NCBI GenBank assembly: GCA_010015805.1
Contig: ML978123.1
Location: forward strand, 1,426,001 to 1,490,000
Length of the DNA: 64,000 bases
Reading direction: 5' to 3'
DNA from: Rhizodiscina lignyota
Taxonomy: Eukaryota; Ascomycota; Dothideomycetes; Aulographales; Rhizodiscinaceae
Below are positions 12,137 through 23,690 of this stretch, piece after piece (position 1 is the stretch's first letter; the number at the start of each line of letters is the position of its first letter). The position numbers and the translations under genes were made by a program. The notes beneath the pieces are model-generated. The model was not told the DNA's origin, searched no databases, and saw nothing but the letters and a program-made list of their open reading frames with translations.

Positions 12137-14180
12137 ATGACCGATCCGCTGTCCGTGACTTCTGGAGTTGCGGGGCTGATTGCTCTGGTTGCCACGACTA
12201 CCCAGAGCCTAATAACCATAATCAGTGATCTTCGAGACGCACCGGCAGATATTCAAGATGTGAACCATGATGTCCACGCCTTGAGCTCGCTAATCAGAAC
12301 GACGGACGACTTATATCAGGTGTATGGGCTGAAAGCTGACGATGCTGCGTTGACGGACACTTTCAACGAATGTTTGAGTGGATGTTTACGTCCAATGAAA
12401 GATTTGGAGAAGATATTGCAGCGATTTTCAGGTACGGAGCGTGGAGGTGGCAGAAGAAGCCCCATGAGAGTTATGATGTGGACGATGAGAAAAGGAGAGA
12501 TTCGTGGTCTGAGAGACAGGTTGCGTGACAGCAAGGCTAGTTTGACGCTCGCGGTCAGTGTCTTCAATGGGTGAGTCTGTGCTCCATACAATGACGATAA
12601 CGACTGACAGCTCTTAGTCACGTATCTGGGAAAGGTCAGGATGAAATTAAGCGGGACATTCGCACCGGATACGAGGAACTGCTTCGCGAATTCTCAAGTC
12701 TGCAGATCGGAATTCGAATACGTGATCGGCTAGAAGGCGACGTCACGAGTATCTCTGGTCGCCGTGCCTCTCTATCCAACAATACGGATGCTGGAATTCC
12801 GATGCAGAAGTTCCTTGCCACGGGTGATGAGTGGGAGAATGTTTCTGCAATAGAAGGCACTGTACCTACGGATGCCCTGTGAGTCCTCTCTGCTACTGCT
12901 TGGAGCCATGCTGACCGTGTCCCAGAACTGCAGATGATGGCTTCACGATGATTGAGTCGCCAACTGATAGAGAGTTTAAGCCACCGACTGTTGAGCCGAA
13001 CGAAGCGTCGTTATTGCAGGCAGTATCGAGCGGCAATACGAAGAGAATCACCCAATTACTGGAAGCTGATGAGTCAAATGATCTGACCTCCGAGAGGACT
13101 CCAGAAGGACTGAGCGCGTTACATGTTTGCGTAGAACTCAACGATTGCGCTACCACAGAACTGTTACTAAAGCACGGAATGAACATGAACCTGAGAGACA
13201 AACGCCGGAGAACGCCTTTCATGTTAGCTATTGATCTTCACTCTGTTGAAGTTGCATGCCTGCTCATTGAGCGTGGTTGTGCGCTCGGCACATTCACTAC
13301 TGATGCTCCAGAAGGCCTGAAGACCGAGGAGTATGGCGACGATTATCATCGCATGCTCACGTCTCTATCAACGAGACTTAAGGGATCCGCAAGGGGTCCG
13401 TTCTTACTCCATCGCGCTATTCAGCAGGGCCAAACTCATTACCTCAAGGTTCTTGTGGATGCAGGGTTTGACGTTAATGAAAGAGACGAAGAAGGTGCGC
13501 TTCATCATTCCCATTTTCTGTCGTGCTCGCTGTACTGACTGGATGCAGGAACGGCACCATTGCACCATGCAATTGTGAGGGGAAATATGGACGCTGCAAA
13601 GGCCCTCGTAGAGGCATCCGCCGATGTGAACTGTTTCCTTGCGGAAGGACCACACCCTACTTTGGCACCAGCACGAGACCGAGACTACACTCCTCTGCTC
13701 CTTGCGGCCGCCGCTCGCTCCGATGCGAAAATGGTGCGTTATCTCATCAGTCACGGCGCCGATCCCAACTTCGTGCTGCCAAAGCACCATGATATTGTTC
13801 TTCAATGCGTCTGCGCATACGACGCTTCTATCGGCGCAGCTCTCATCGAAGGCGGCACAAATGTGAACCATCAGTCCGAAGGTGGACACACGCCGCTTTA
13901 TTGGGCGTGTGTATGCCGCAACGTACCGCTGTTGAAGTTGATTCTACAACAACCGGATGTCAATATCAACGTCCAAACGTACGCGGGAGAGATGACGGCG
14001 GCTCACGCTTGCGTCCAGTTTGATCGCAAGGGGCCGCTGAGAGTATTGCTGCAGCACAAGCCTGATCTGACTATAGTCGATGCAGAAGGTTTGACGGCGT
14101 TAGATGTAGCTGAAGGGATGGGAAGGTCGGATATGATTGATATGCTGAGGGCTGCAGAGAGGGCCGCAAGGGCAAGCTAG
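12137..14180 (+). CDS. Helo-like N-terminal domain plus ankyrin-repeat protein
   Basis: Four exons (12137-12570, 12618-12878, 12926-13494, 13549-14180) give 631 residues; introns are 47, 47 and 54 bp. The N-terminus MTDPLSVTSGVAGLIALVAT with IISDLRDAPADIQDVNHDV is characteristic of the fungal STAND/NLR N-terminal (Helo-like) helical domain. About eight ankyrin repeats occupy residues 270-625, for example GLSALHVCVELNDCATTELL, GTAPLHHAIVRGNMDAAKAL and GHTPLYWACVCRNVPLLKLI. There is no NACHT or NB-ARC nucleotide-binding domain between them, so this is a short receptor-like architecture, not a full NLR. Fungal proteins of this build are linked to non-self recognition or incompatibility, but the role here is unproven. 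The third splice (G|GA ACG at 13494/13549) restores an ankyrin consensus and is well supported. Confidence 0.88.
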
Positions 14181-14572
14181 ATGGTCGCTGAACGTCAATA
14201 GACTCTCTGTACAACCATTTTCACTACCCGAACGATTAGTTGATGTAGTTTTTGTATTTTCTACACAAGTATATTCGTATCGGCCGCCCTTGATTCCTAC
14301 GGTTCGTTGCACTTTCTGCAGAACCGTTTTTATCAGCTAGCGCCTGTTGGTCAAAGCATTGGAAACTCTGATGTGGAGCCCGATACTCTTGGGTGCCGAC
14401 GCTTTCAAGGAAACTAGACTGTGAGACAATGAGCCTTTTGTTACTTTTCCGAAACCAGGAGCGCTTCTTCGTTCTGCCGAAATCTTTCTTCCATAGCATC
14501 TTGGAGTTAAGTTGATATCGTTATGGCTAATAACAGGAGCTTCTGTCTTACATAACTGGCGCGGCGAGCGAT

Positions 14573-14597
14573 GGGGGTGTGGGAGGGTGTGGGAGGG
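14573..14597 (+). repeat. G-rich tandem repeat, G-quadruplex-type motif
   Basis: One G5 tract and four GGG tracts are separated by one or three bases (GGGGGTGTGGGAGGG then TGTGGGAGGG). The 10-bp unit TGTGGGAGGG occurs twice in tandem. The pattern fits the usual four-tract quadruplex rule. Function is unknown; no gene start is close by. Confidence 0.75.
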
Positions 14598-15912
14598 TGA
14601 TGGATGAAGCAGGGAACGAAGCTCATCATAGCTTTAACCTGCTCAAGAGTAACGTGGTATTTCTCCGGTATGCCGGCCGAAAATCATGCGCCTCGGCCAG
14701 CCAGCACTGCACGCTCCTCTTTGAGAGGAGCTGTCCATCTGGTGGTGACACCCAGAATGAAACGCGATTTCGGCGGAATACTGTTTCACAATCAGCAATG
14801 TAAGCAAAGAGCAATCATTGAGCCTTCAAGAACCTGATCGAGCCGTTCACGTTGGCTGTTAGCTAACCCTAATCATCCTCGAGAAGCGCAAGAGCTCTTC
14901 GAGACTTCGATTGATCGATTGCGGTGAGAAGACTGTCTAGCGAGACCGAGCTCCTCTCCGTAAACCCATCACGAGCCACTTCCTTGAGCCCATCTACAAT
15001 GTCTAATTACCTGATCACAGGCTCGCGTCTGGTGAGAACAAATTTCTCTCACAATCCATCGCACCGAATTCGACCGCCCGAACTGATCCCCAGTCCTCTC
15101 GAGTCTCAACAGAAGAATACTCGGAGCAAGTAGAGGTATAACAACAGGTCGAGGAGGATGTAGAGTGTAGAGACAGGAGTCTTGGAAGCGTCTGAAGATA
15201 CACCTCGGCAGATGTTCGTGGATGTTCGCAGGCTGTAGCGTATTGTCCTTGATAAAAATTTGGTCCATGGCTGATCCCTGAGGCGTCTCGGACACGCGCA
15301 TTTCTTGAGTCTTTTCGTTTATTTTCAAAACCAAAAGATTGAGACTAGCTAGATAGCCGACTTCAGATAGGGAATATGGAACCAAATGTGAAATTTCACC
15401 TAATGCGCCTAAGACTGCACACCGTCTTCTTTAACAAAATTAGATCCTAAATCTCAGCTCTCCGCCCTCCCTCTGAGCGTGAGATGTAGCTGAACCTGTC
15501 AGTGAAAAGGCGGAGTCGATGCGCGTTGTAGACGCTACTGGCATGCCGAATCCTGCTCGATTGCCGGACTCAACATTTGATCTACTTGTCTTCTCTTGTC
15601 AGAAAAGGCTTCGAGCCAGAACGCTGTAAACGCTCATAGCGCTCAGATGGTCGGAATGTGCGTCGCAGGCTGGCTCGCCATAGTGGCCGCCGAACCGGGG
15701 AGGCGCGCCACCTCATTCTGCGACCGTGCCCGTAGAGACGCCTCACGCCTCCACGCTGCTCGCGACACCAAAGAAGTGCTATAAATCTGCCAATATCTGA
15801 CCGACATCATTGAGACTCGCGCATTTTAGGACTTGTTTTCTGCTGGCCGCTCCGGCGTTGGTGCTGTGAGCAAAATAAAATAAAATAGCAACACCTCTAA
15901 TTGCAAAAATAT

Positions 15913-16171
15913 GCTGGTCGTGCTGGGAATTGAACCTGGGCGGTAGCAGTGTCGAAAAAAAAATCCGCCAAAAAAAACTTGTGGCCAGTGACCTCTTCCG
16001 TTTGATCTCTGTAATGGGACATGGGACATATGATGACTGCAAGCAGTAATAAGTGTAGACATCATAAGGGGGACATTGGGTACATACGGGCGGCCTGCCG
16101 AAGAGCGAAGCCTATTACGGGCGTTCGGTTTGATCGGAAGTAATAAATACGGAGCTCCCCAACTGAGCCAT
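15913..16171 (-). other. Two tRNA-like scraps (A-box-like and B-box-like)
   Basis: Read on the minus strand, 16171-16151 gives TGGCTCAGTTGGGGAGC, a perfect tRNA D-arm/A-box string with a 4-bp GCTC/GAGC stem. Bases 15936-15926 give GGTTCAATTCC, a B-box/T-loop string followed by CACGACCAGCA, which looks like a tRNA 3' end. The acceptor arms (GCGCGAA and CACGACC) do not pair, the T stem is imperfect, and about 215 bases with two T-runs separate the boxes. They are therefore not one intact tRNA. Decayed tRNAs or tRNA-derived SINE pieces are the likeliest reading. Confidence 0.3.
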
Positions 16172-17609
16172 TCGCGCTTCGGCATTGGCAATCAAAACTC
16201 AGAGTTTAATATATAGCCATAGATCCCAAGCCCCCCCCCCTCCAACGGAGCATTTTCCCACACCATTACCAATAAATCCCGGTAATAATGCGTTTGATTT
16301 CGCGTCCTACTCTAATAGGATTATCCTTAAGCATCCAGATAAATCATTTATGCGCTGTTCCGGGGCCTAATTCCCTTCTGTCCTTCTACAAAGTTAGTAC
16401 ATCTTGAGCGACGCTCAGGGCGGGTAACCTTCGGCGGTCAATCGCTCAAGGATGCAGTCTGCAGCACAGTGCACGCATCCAGTTTTTTTGCTGCTCCACT
16501 GCGGCCGCGGCGAGTATGCATGCTATGTTGTAGTTGACCTTATGCATGATTGCTCTTGACGTGCGGTGAGTAGTTAGTATTGGTGGGAGATACAGTCCAT
16601 TCAATCTACTCGGAGATCGCTGTCGATGGTATCGCCGTGGGATGAATGTAGAGAGGAAATATCGACTTCGAGCCGAAGGAGTCGTAGAGACTTTTAATGA
16701 AGACTTCTTTGAGCAGGAGACTGCGTTGCTCAGCTGCAGCCTTGATCGGCAGAGCATGGACGTTGTCGCAGTCCGCAAGCCGAACTCCTGCTCTTTACAA
16801 AAGAGACGACATGAGAAGGACAAATATATAAAGGTGAGAACTTCGATATGGAAAGACAGAAGGGCAGTTGATATATTAAAGACGTCTCATTGGGGTTGCG
16901 GCAGGTCAGTGCATGTGTATGTAACTCAGGGGAAAGGACGACGCTGACCAACACTACCTCGCATGGGCGAGGCTTCGCAGACAAGAATGTGAAATACGAA
17001 AGACGGCATAGCTGGACTATGGAGTCAAACGCAAGAGACGAGATAGAGAGCTCTGCTAGATGAACAGACTATATATCAAGACAGGGGCAGGGAAGTTATG
17101 TCGTAGTCTCCTGTATACACGGACAGCATTTGAGGGGAACAGGCGATGGGCTTTAGCAGAGACTTGCTAATGAATGGAATGACAATACGAAGTAATTACC
17201 TTGGAAATCGAGATCAACGTAGCTTGCTCCGAGAGAAAAATCACTAGAATAGTGATGAAGACAGGCTCTAGGAGAAACATTGGTCTTTCCAGACCATAGC
17301 CCAGAACTTGGTCAATATCGTGGCCTATATTGGTCTCCCGGAGCTGTCAACCTTGCCACGGCAGTCATTGTTCTTAGCAGCGAACATGGCCTTCGGAATG
17401 TGAACCCAGATGGCCATGACAGGAACAGGATGTCCACACGTACCCAGAGTCAAGGCATTGTGCCCATTGCAAACTGGCATGTCCACCCTGAGCATCAGCT
17501 CTGCAAACATTGACTTTTCGTCCGTGAGGAACGTATGCGGTGAGATGGGTGGTTGTGCTCTGTCAAAGTTGCAGTCTTTGTGTCCGTGGTCCAAGTGCCT
17601 CACCTGTTG

Positions 17610-18080
17610 TCAGTTACGGTGTAGGTCTCCAACGGCAAAACGGATTGTCTGTAAGTGGTGGAGCTGAAACAGCATTGTGACACCAGCGATCTTTGACTTA
17701 TTGCTGGGCTTCTGGCTGACGAAGCCGCTATTAGCAGGTAGGATAACTGGCCAATTGGTATCTCCTGCAGGAGACTGGCAAAAGTACTCGGGCTCCTCCT
17801 CGGAAGTTCTGAGATTGTTTCGAGGTTCTCCCGAACCTAGTGTGCGCAGTGAGATCGAGGCACAGATGAAGAACACCGAAGAGCTGACCGAGAACGGGGC
17901 GATAAGGATGATGATGCCGACGAAGGAAGTGATGAGAGCAGCATTGCAAGTTTGCCGAAGACTCTTGTCTGATCTGTGACTGTGAGAAATTGTGAGTAAG
18001 CGAGTTGTGGTGTATGTCGGAAAGATCACGCAGATTGCAAAGCTGTGGGCAAGGGCGCGCATTCGGCTTTCGATGCTCAA
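17610..18080 (-). CDS. Unrecognised ORF with a hydrophobic segment
   Basis: An open frame of 156 codons on the minus strand. It carries one strongly hydrophobic stretch (ALITSFVGIIILIAPFSVSS followed by SVFFICASI), followed by a polar, acidic tail. The open frame begins before the first ATG (about residue 7, MRALAHSF), so a first exon could lie upstream; an overlapping minus-strand frame at 18077-18556 has no family signal. I do not recognise the protein. Codon use is not decisive, and a plus-strand frame overlaps it. This could be a small membrane protein, a decayed gene or chance. Confidence 0.22.
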   Translation of the reverse strand: MSIESRMRALAHSFAICVIFPTYTTTRLLTISHSHRSDKSLRQTCNAALITSFVGIIILIAPFSVSSSVFFICASISLRTLGSGEPRNNLRTSEEEPEYFCQSPAGDTNWPVILPANSGFVSQKPSNKSKIAGVTMLFQLHHLQTIRFAVGDLHRN

Positions 18081-18640
18081 GCCTCAACAAAAGGATTGGC
18101 GATGACAACATGGGAGTGACTGGGCTTAGAGCCTATTTCGTGCTGGGGTTGCGGCAGTTGCGCCAGCTTCATCGACGGAGATTGAGGAAACAATGGCTGT
18201 GGGCGCGGAAGACCGAGAAACGAACCCAAGGCAGTACGCGTCACCGAAGAGGTGGGCAGAGGTGAGATTAGCGATAGAGACGTTGTACAACTGGTCGGCA
18301 GGCGCGACTGGTCGGGAGTGCGAGCGCGTTCATTTGCAATGCATGCATGGTGTGGTGAGGAGAGGGAATGCGGTGGGGGAAAGTGATGACTCGAAAGGAC
18401 ACAAGTGTAGTTCAAACAAGGTTTGAGGCTTCTGCATCGGAGAAATATGTTTGCTTTTGTGGGGCTTGCTAAAGTGCGATGGCTTGGGTGGCTAGTGCGG
18501 CCAACATCGTGCCTTCCATACCTAGCGGTATGTACACAGACCCCTTGCATCAGCACAGCATCTCCTACATCGTCTTTGAATCAACTACAGCGCTTGAGAA
18601 CCTTGAAATGTCGCATCTTGTTGACCGCTGACGAGAAATA

Positions 18641-19447
18641 ATGGAAATAATACTCGACAAACCAAAGCCAAGGCCGTGGCTCCAACCCGGTAGCCTCCCT
18701 TCGATACCACCACATCCCGACAGCGAACTCGGCAACGACCACTCGACAGATCATCTAGAGAGTAGCGGACAAGTCAGTATCATCGATATAATGATTCACC
18801 AGCGAACGATGTCCCTCTCATGCCTTTGGGATGCCGGGGCCAGAACCGCTGACCTTCCTTACTCGATGATCTGTCACTCGACGATAAACACGGGCGACCA
18901 TCTACAATCCTTCGCACGCCGTCATTGGCGCATCTACCCTTACAGCTGGAGAAGCGTCGAGTCAATACGATTATCGCTGGTCGCGAGAGCGTTCTGCACT
19001 ACTCCTGGGCAGCACAGCTTCGATCAGCGAGGCGCCCATCTCAACTCTCGCTCCTCGACGCGGAGCTCACCTTCAGCACACTCGCAATATAGGCGTGCCA
19101 CGCAGAGCATCCTCTCACATCGGAGCGACATGGATAGCGTTGAGATCCTCGCATATACAGTGATAGATGTCGTGGTACCACAGTCGATGACATCCCTCAC
19201 TTCTACACTGGCGGCCCATGTTGACACGGCATCGGGGCTGTCAGCATATAAGGCGGAAACCCGAGGGCTAACAAGGCATCGCATCGGCATGGAAGTCTCC
19301 CAGCGTCATCGCGTGTACTTTGACTATTGTGGGCACCAAGCAAGCCAGCTAATCTCGTCACCTTCGTCCTTGGATTCCGAATCAGCGATCAGAACGGCCG
19401 GTCAGAGGAGACATCTGGACACATTGGTTGCTTGGAACAATGGATAA
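18641..19447 (+). CDS. Unrecognised 268-codon ORF
   Basis: The longest ATG-started frame in the gene-poor island. It reads from MEIILDKPKPRPWLQPGSLP to VAWNNG then TAA. Third codon positions look C/G-leaning by eye. No domain, signal peptide or membrane segment is visible; it is rich in Ser, Arg, His and Thr. A frame this long is not expected by chance in 10 kb of about 50 percent GC sequence, so an orphan gene or a remnant is possible. A substantial minus-strand frame (19024-19290) overlaps it and weakens the case. Confidence 0.28.
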   Translation: MEIILDKPKPRPWLQPGSLPSIPPHPDSELGNDHSTDHLESSGQVSIIDIMIHQRTMSLSCLWDAGARTADLPYSMICHSTINTGDHLQSFARRHWRIYPYSWRSVESIRLSLVARAFCTTPGQHSFDQRGAHLNSRSSTRSSPSAHSQYRRATQSILSHRSDMDSVEILAYTVIDVVVPQSMTSLTSTLAAHVDTASGLSAYKAETRGLTRHRIGMEVSQRHRVYFDYCGHQASQLISSPSSLDSESAIRTAGQRRHLDTLVAWNNG

Positions 19448-22400
19448 CAACCTCTTCGGAGAAGAGATGGCCTAGTCGTGGCTTCTTCGGACACCGGTGA
19501 TGTTACGATGGCTGGTTCTCTATCCCCTCGGCCGTCTTATCATGCATGGGCCTTCCCTCTGCGCACAGCGCTCGACTGCAGTAGGGTCAACCTGAGCACT
19601 TACGGAAACTGTACTGGCCACGGTATTATCGTCATCTCTGTTCGACCACACTGCCTTTCTGTAGTCGACTTGCCGACTGGAGCTCCGAACCGGGCCCGGT
19701 TGTTACGGACTCGGAGACAACGAGAGCGCTTACGAACTCCGTAGCCTCTGAATCTCTTTCGTGGGGAATCTCAATCACATTTGTGGTCTTGGGTTGTTGC
19801 GCACGTCGCTCCTTTACGTGCAACGCGTCCTGTGCTGGTGGAGATGAAAGGCCAAATGCAAGGAGCTTACACCTGCTCCGCATTTGTTGTATTCTGTCCT
19901 CCAACTTTATCTTGCGGTTGCGGGTGCAACTCACTATCTTCCGATCAAGGCCATCTGCAACGGGCAAGACTCTTCGCACAATCATGCCGTTGGCGCTGGA
20001 AGCACTCCAGAAAGGCATTTCCGAGATGGCGCCGACCACCGATACCACTTGAATGCGAAGTCCATGGGATATTCAGCTAGTCTTTGACGTCTTTGTTTCT
20101 AGAGGCACATCAATGCTCTTGTCGGCAAGCAGTAGAGCTCAAGCTTTACACAGAAATCCAGAGGCGAGAGGCGATAACATTGGTACTGTCGGTAGCTCGC
20201 TCAATGTTTTGCCAAGAGGGACGAACTGGAAGATTACTCGAACCTTTGCGCTCCGTAATCTTCTGCTGGCGCTATTCGGACGCCGACACGCCTACTGTTC
20301 GCGAGAAGAAGCGAAAATCCATTAAGCTTCAATATGAACCAGCCGGATCGCCATTCAACTTTTTGGGCAAAATCATCCGGATGCTGTCATTGTCGATTGC
20401 GAAGAGTGTACTCGTCTCCCACATTGGTGTGGATGCTTCGCTGTCGTATCCATTTGGACGCAGTCCGTTTGTCTGTCCGCCATTGCTGGTACATTATGCC
20501 CTTCAAGGGTTGAATAATCCGCAAATTCCGGGATGGCACTGTGCCGTGAGAGACGGATGTGGATCCATTTCCAGCACATGGGCTCATGTCTCTAGAGATC
20601 CCCGTACGGGGACCCGATGTGGATATTTCATTTCTTCCCAGAACTTGATGTGGCGACACTTGACGTGGCCTCCGAACTCATTCTTCTGGCGATGGCCTGA
20701 GCTACCAATTCCATGGCAGCAATCGAAAAATCACCTGGCGATTGATGATGTTGTTCTGAAGTGCCTCTCTCGGAATGCTGGATCCAAGTGGAATCTTGTC
20801 CGGGCTGATCTTTTGTTCAATGCCATCAAATCCAGTGACCGGAAGCGCACCTGTATTCTCTAAATATGCCTCTCTCAAATTCCAGTCGCCAAATGAACTG
20901 CAATCTCTTATTGCTCGAAGTCCGATCGTCCCAAGCTCTTACTGTATTTCTGCTTCAATAACATCTTGTTTCCTTGCGTCTTCTTGTATTTATTGAGGCC
21001 ATGGAGCGTCTCGTCTCGTCTCATTGTTCTGTTTTCACTTGTCACTTTCAATTCATGCATCGTATAACCATTTCAGAGTTTTCGTCTTGCCTTTTCGAGC
21101 TGAGGTTCCGCGAATGTTATCCGGAGCTCGGCGTCTCAATCTACAGTACTGTTTAGATGGGTCCCTGGTTGACTACCGAATCATGAGAGACAAGTCTGGC
21201 ATGCCGCGTCCTTCCCAGTTTCGCGACCGAGGGGCACAATTGAACTGAGCTAGTCCGTACTCACGCTTATGGCGTGAACACGATAGTGGTCGACAATCCT
21301 GTACCTCCATACGGTTCTCAGTGTTACTGGGAGGTCGTGCTCTTAGTCAGGAGCTTGACGGCGTTTGATTGTGGCCTTTTACCTCGCCCTCGGAGAGTGT
21401 TCGCTCGGATTGGCCCTGTCCACTATGACTATCGGCATCCAAGTTTATGAGTATATCCTGTTGGATTTCAAAGCTCCGAAACCAGGAGCCAGTACAGACC
21501 ACTGGCATATCACCCATCTGAGGCACAGTCTGCCTTGAACCGGTCTGGGGTTTGGGATCGTTGTTTTCCCTTAGGACACTTCCGGTATGGGCCGTCTACC
21601 TGTATGTTTAACTGTTCGGCCTCCGAGTAGTCCAAACGTCTGGTCAGTGTATCTTGCTATCTCTTGACATTGGTAGCCGGTCCTCCGTCCCATTGTTGCA
21701 ACCGAGTGGCACGCCAGCGGAAGGGATATCTCAGTTTCCAATGCTTGTCCTGCTCGGCCGCGTCTGTGATCTTTCCGAAATATGCTGTTCACCGATCGGG
21801 TTCCTCCTGACATCGAAAGGACAACGTATCGGAATGGTGATGTTTGGCTGGGCTGAGCTCCACTAGCGCCATCCTTTCTTCTCACTATTAGCTCAATCTT
21901 TGCACATGGTCAACGGGCAACGTATCATCCATTTGTTGTGCCAGGCTAGGCCCTTTGGGTAACATCCCACGGCACATGCTCCCTGCTATATGTGGTGTGT
22001 GAGCAAGCTCGTCTTTCGTTCCGTCGCGATTCGCGACGATGGACGGCCGAGCTTGTTCCTCAGCTACTGATTTCTAGGCTGCTGTAATTCGTAAGTGTTG
22101 CTCTATGCCTCAGCAACCGCGATTGCACCATATTGTTCCCGTCGCGATCGCGCTTTGATAGGGTGTGTCGGATACAAGAGAGACTCGGCGCCGCGTAGAA
22201 GAAGGATCGCGTCGTGGGTATCGAGGCATGGCGATCTCTTTCCTGGCTTCGCCTGGTGGGACTTCAGTTTATGCTAATATCCCTTTGCATCGCCGAGCAT
22301 TGCTAGGCCTTCTGGCAAAGCTTTTGCTTTGGTAACGCTCTTGTTTTGGTCGCGCGACGACAGTGCGGTTCGATAAGGAAGGGAAAAACAGACCGTAAAG

Positions 22401-23690
22401 ATCCTCTAACCGATGGAATTAGCCCTCATCTAGAGGTTATTGACCACACACCTGCTTTGGGCAGAACTGCTAGGAAAATCGAAGTTGTCTTAGTTCTGTT
22501 GGAGGTCGTCACCCTCCGCTGGGTCTGTCGTCACTATGCCCAGATTCATGGCGCGCAAAACTATTATGGGCGCCGTTTTCGAGCTGAACAAAGAGTTATG
22601 GTCACTGCACAAGCAGATCCAGTTTTTTGGTTTGTTTGTGGATGATGCTACTGACAAACTGGTCACCGTGTGGCAGCCGGACACCTAAGCGGACCGGTGC
22701 GAAAAGAAGCGTCTGACGAGACGAACGACGTTGGATTTCGAGAATCGTATAGATTGTTGTTGGCAGCGACAGGAATTGCCAGATTATCGAGGAGAACTGC
22801 AGATTGTTTATGCGTGGAAAGTCTTCCCGGAAGTGCGTATTCTGTTTTCTAGCGCAGAGGCGCGCGTATTCTCGTAGCCGCGTACTACCTGCTAATACTC
22901 CTGTCAGATATGTTTTAAGCAAAGGATGCGATGATTCTTTTGGAATGGAAGCATTTCGCACCTCTGGAAGTTGCTAAACTTGACCGTAAATCGAGACTGG
23001 GTAGGTTTTCCTCCAGCTGCCCAAACGCCGGCGCGCCGCCAGCACGCTCACAGCTTCGCCACTCAAATGCCTTACGCAAACGCATTTGGATACCATAAAA
23101 AAGGTATTACTAGGCCACTGAAATGTCAAAGACCACTTCGTATACGCTTCTAGATGGGACGCGTAGAGGCGAGCTCCCTAAGGAGGGCCGACATCAATGT
23201 ATGCCTAAACATCACGACAATTTGCACAAGTGAATTCGCGGCCCTTTCCATTATTTTCGACATCACTAATCTAGCACAACAACTTATGCGAGGCTAATCT
23301 AATCTTAATACATGTCTAGAGAGCTCTTACGACGATTGCCACAACGTAAATGAACGCTGCGGCATGATAATAAACAGTTCAAACCTTAGTCCAAACCGAC
23401 AGTTGTTTTGACGTTTGGTATCTTACATCAGGCTTACTGTTTACAATCGCCTAACATAGTCCGCTACGATCTCAGCATAGCTGCGTAACGAATCAAGCAT
23501 GGCCAAGCATTGGTTCTCGACAGAATCTAATGTGATAGTAATCTACTACGGTAAAGGCAACATACAAATTCAACAGCTCCTCTCATCTCAAATCATCACA
23601 GCAAATATGACACGAAGGATGAACACTAGAGAGCCAGCTTTCTTCGTCAAGCTCCCACTCAAGGCGGAAGGCAAAATGAAAAAGAGCCAG
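19448..23690. other. Gene-poor stretch before the U2 gene
   Basis: About 4.2 kb with no recognised gene. It contains a 259-codon frame at 20084-20863 (+) that opens with TTG, not ATG, and resembles no family. The stretch 19450-22900 is of even composition with scattered palindromes, one of them forming the hairpin listed at 22001-22058. I found no reverse transcriptase, transposase or terminal-repeat signature by reading. Confidence 0.45.
22001..22058. repeat. Nested inverted repeat (hairpin/cruciform candidate)
   Basis: The inner arms CGTCGCGA (22022-22029) and TCGCGACG (22031-22038) are perfect over 8 bp around one base. The outer arms GAGCAAGCTCG (22001-22011) and CGAGCTTGTTC (22048-22058) match at 10 of 11 positions. 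Together they would fold into one long hairpin. No gene context explains it. Confidence 0.6.

Larger units (their letters stand above)
14181..17609. other. Gene-poor stretch after the ankyrin gene
   Basis: About 3.4 kb with no recognisable coding sequence. ORFs are short and overlap in several frames. It holds a G-rich tandem repeat (14573-14597), tRNA-like scraps on the minus strand (15913-16171), A- or T-runs near 15955-15980 and a C-run near 16231-16241. I see no inverted or long direct terminal repeats that would define a transposon. Confidence 0.5.

Noticed and set aside
15826-16191. Intact tRNA or SRP RNA gene on the minus strand
   Set aside because: A-box and B-box strings are too far apart, the acceptor arms do not pair, and I could not find SRP helix 8 motifs.
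18000-23000. Retrotransposon or DNA transposon in the gene-poor island
   Set aside because: No polymerase, integrase or transposase motif and no paired terminal repeats seen on reading either strand.
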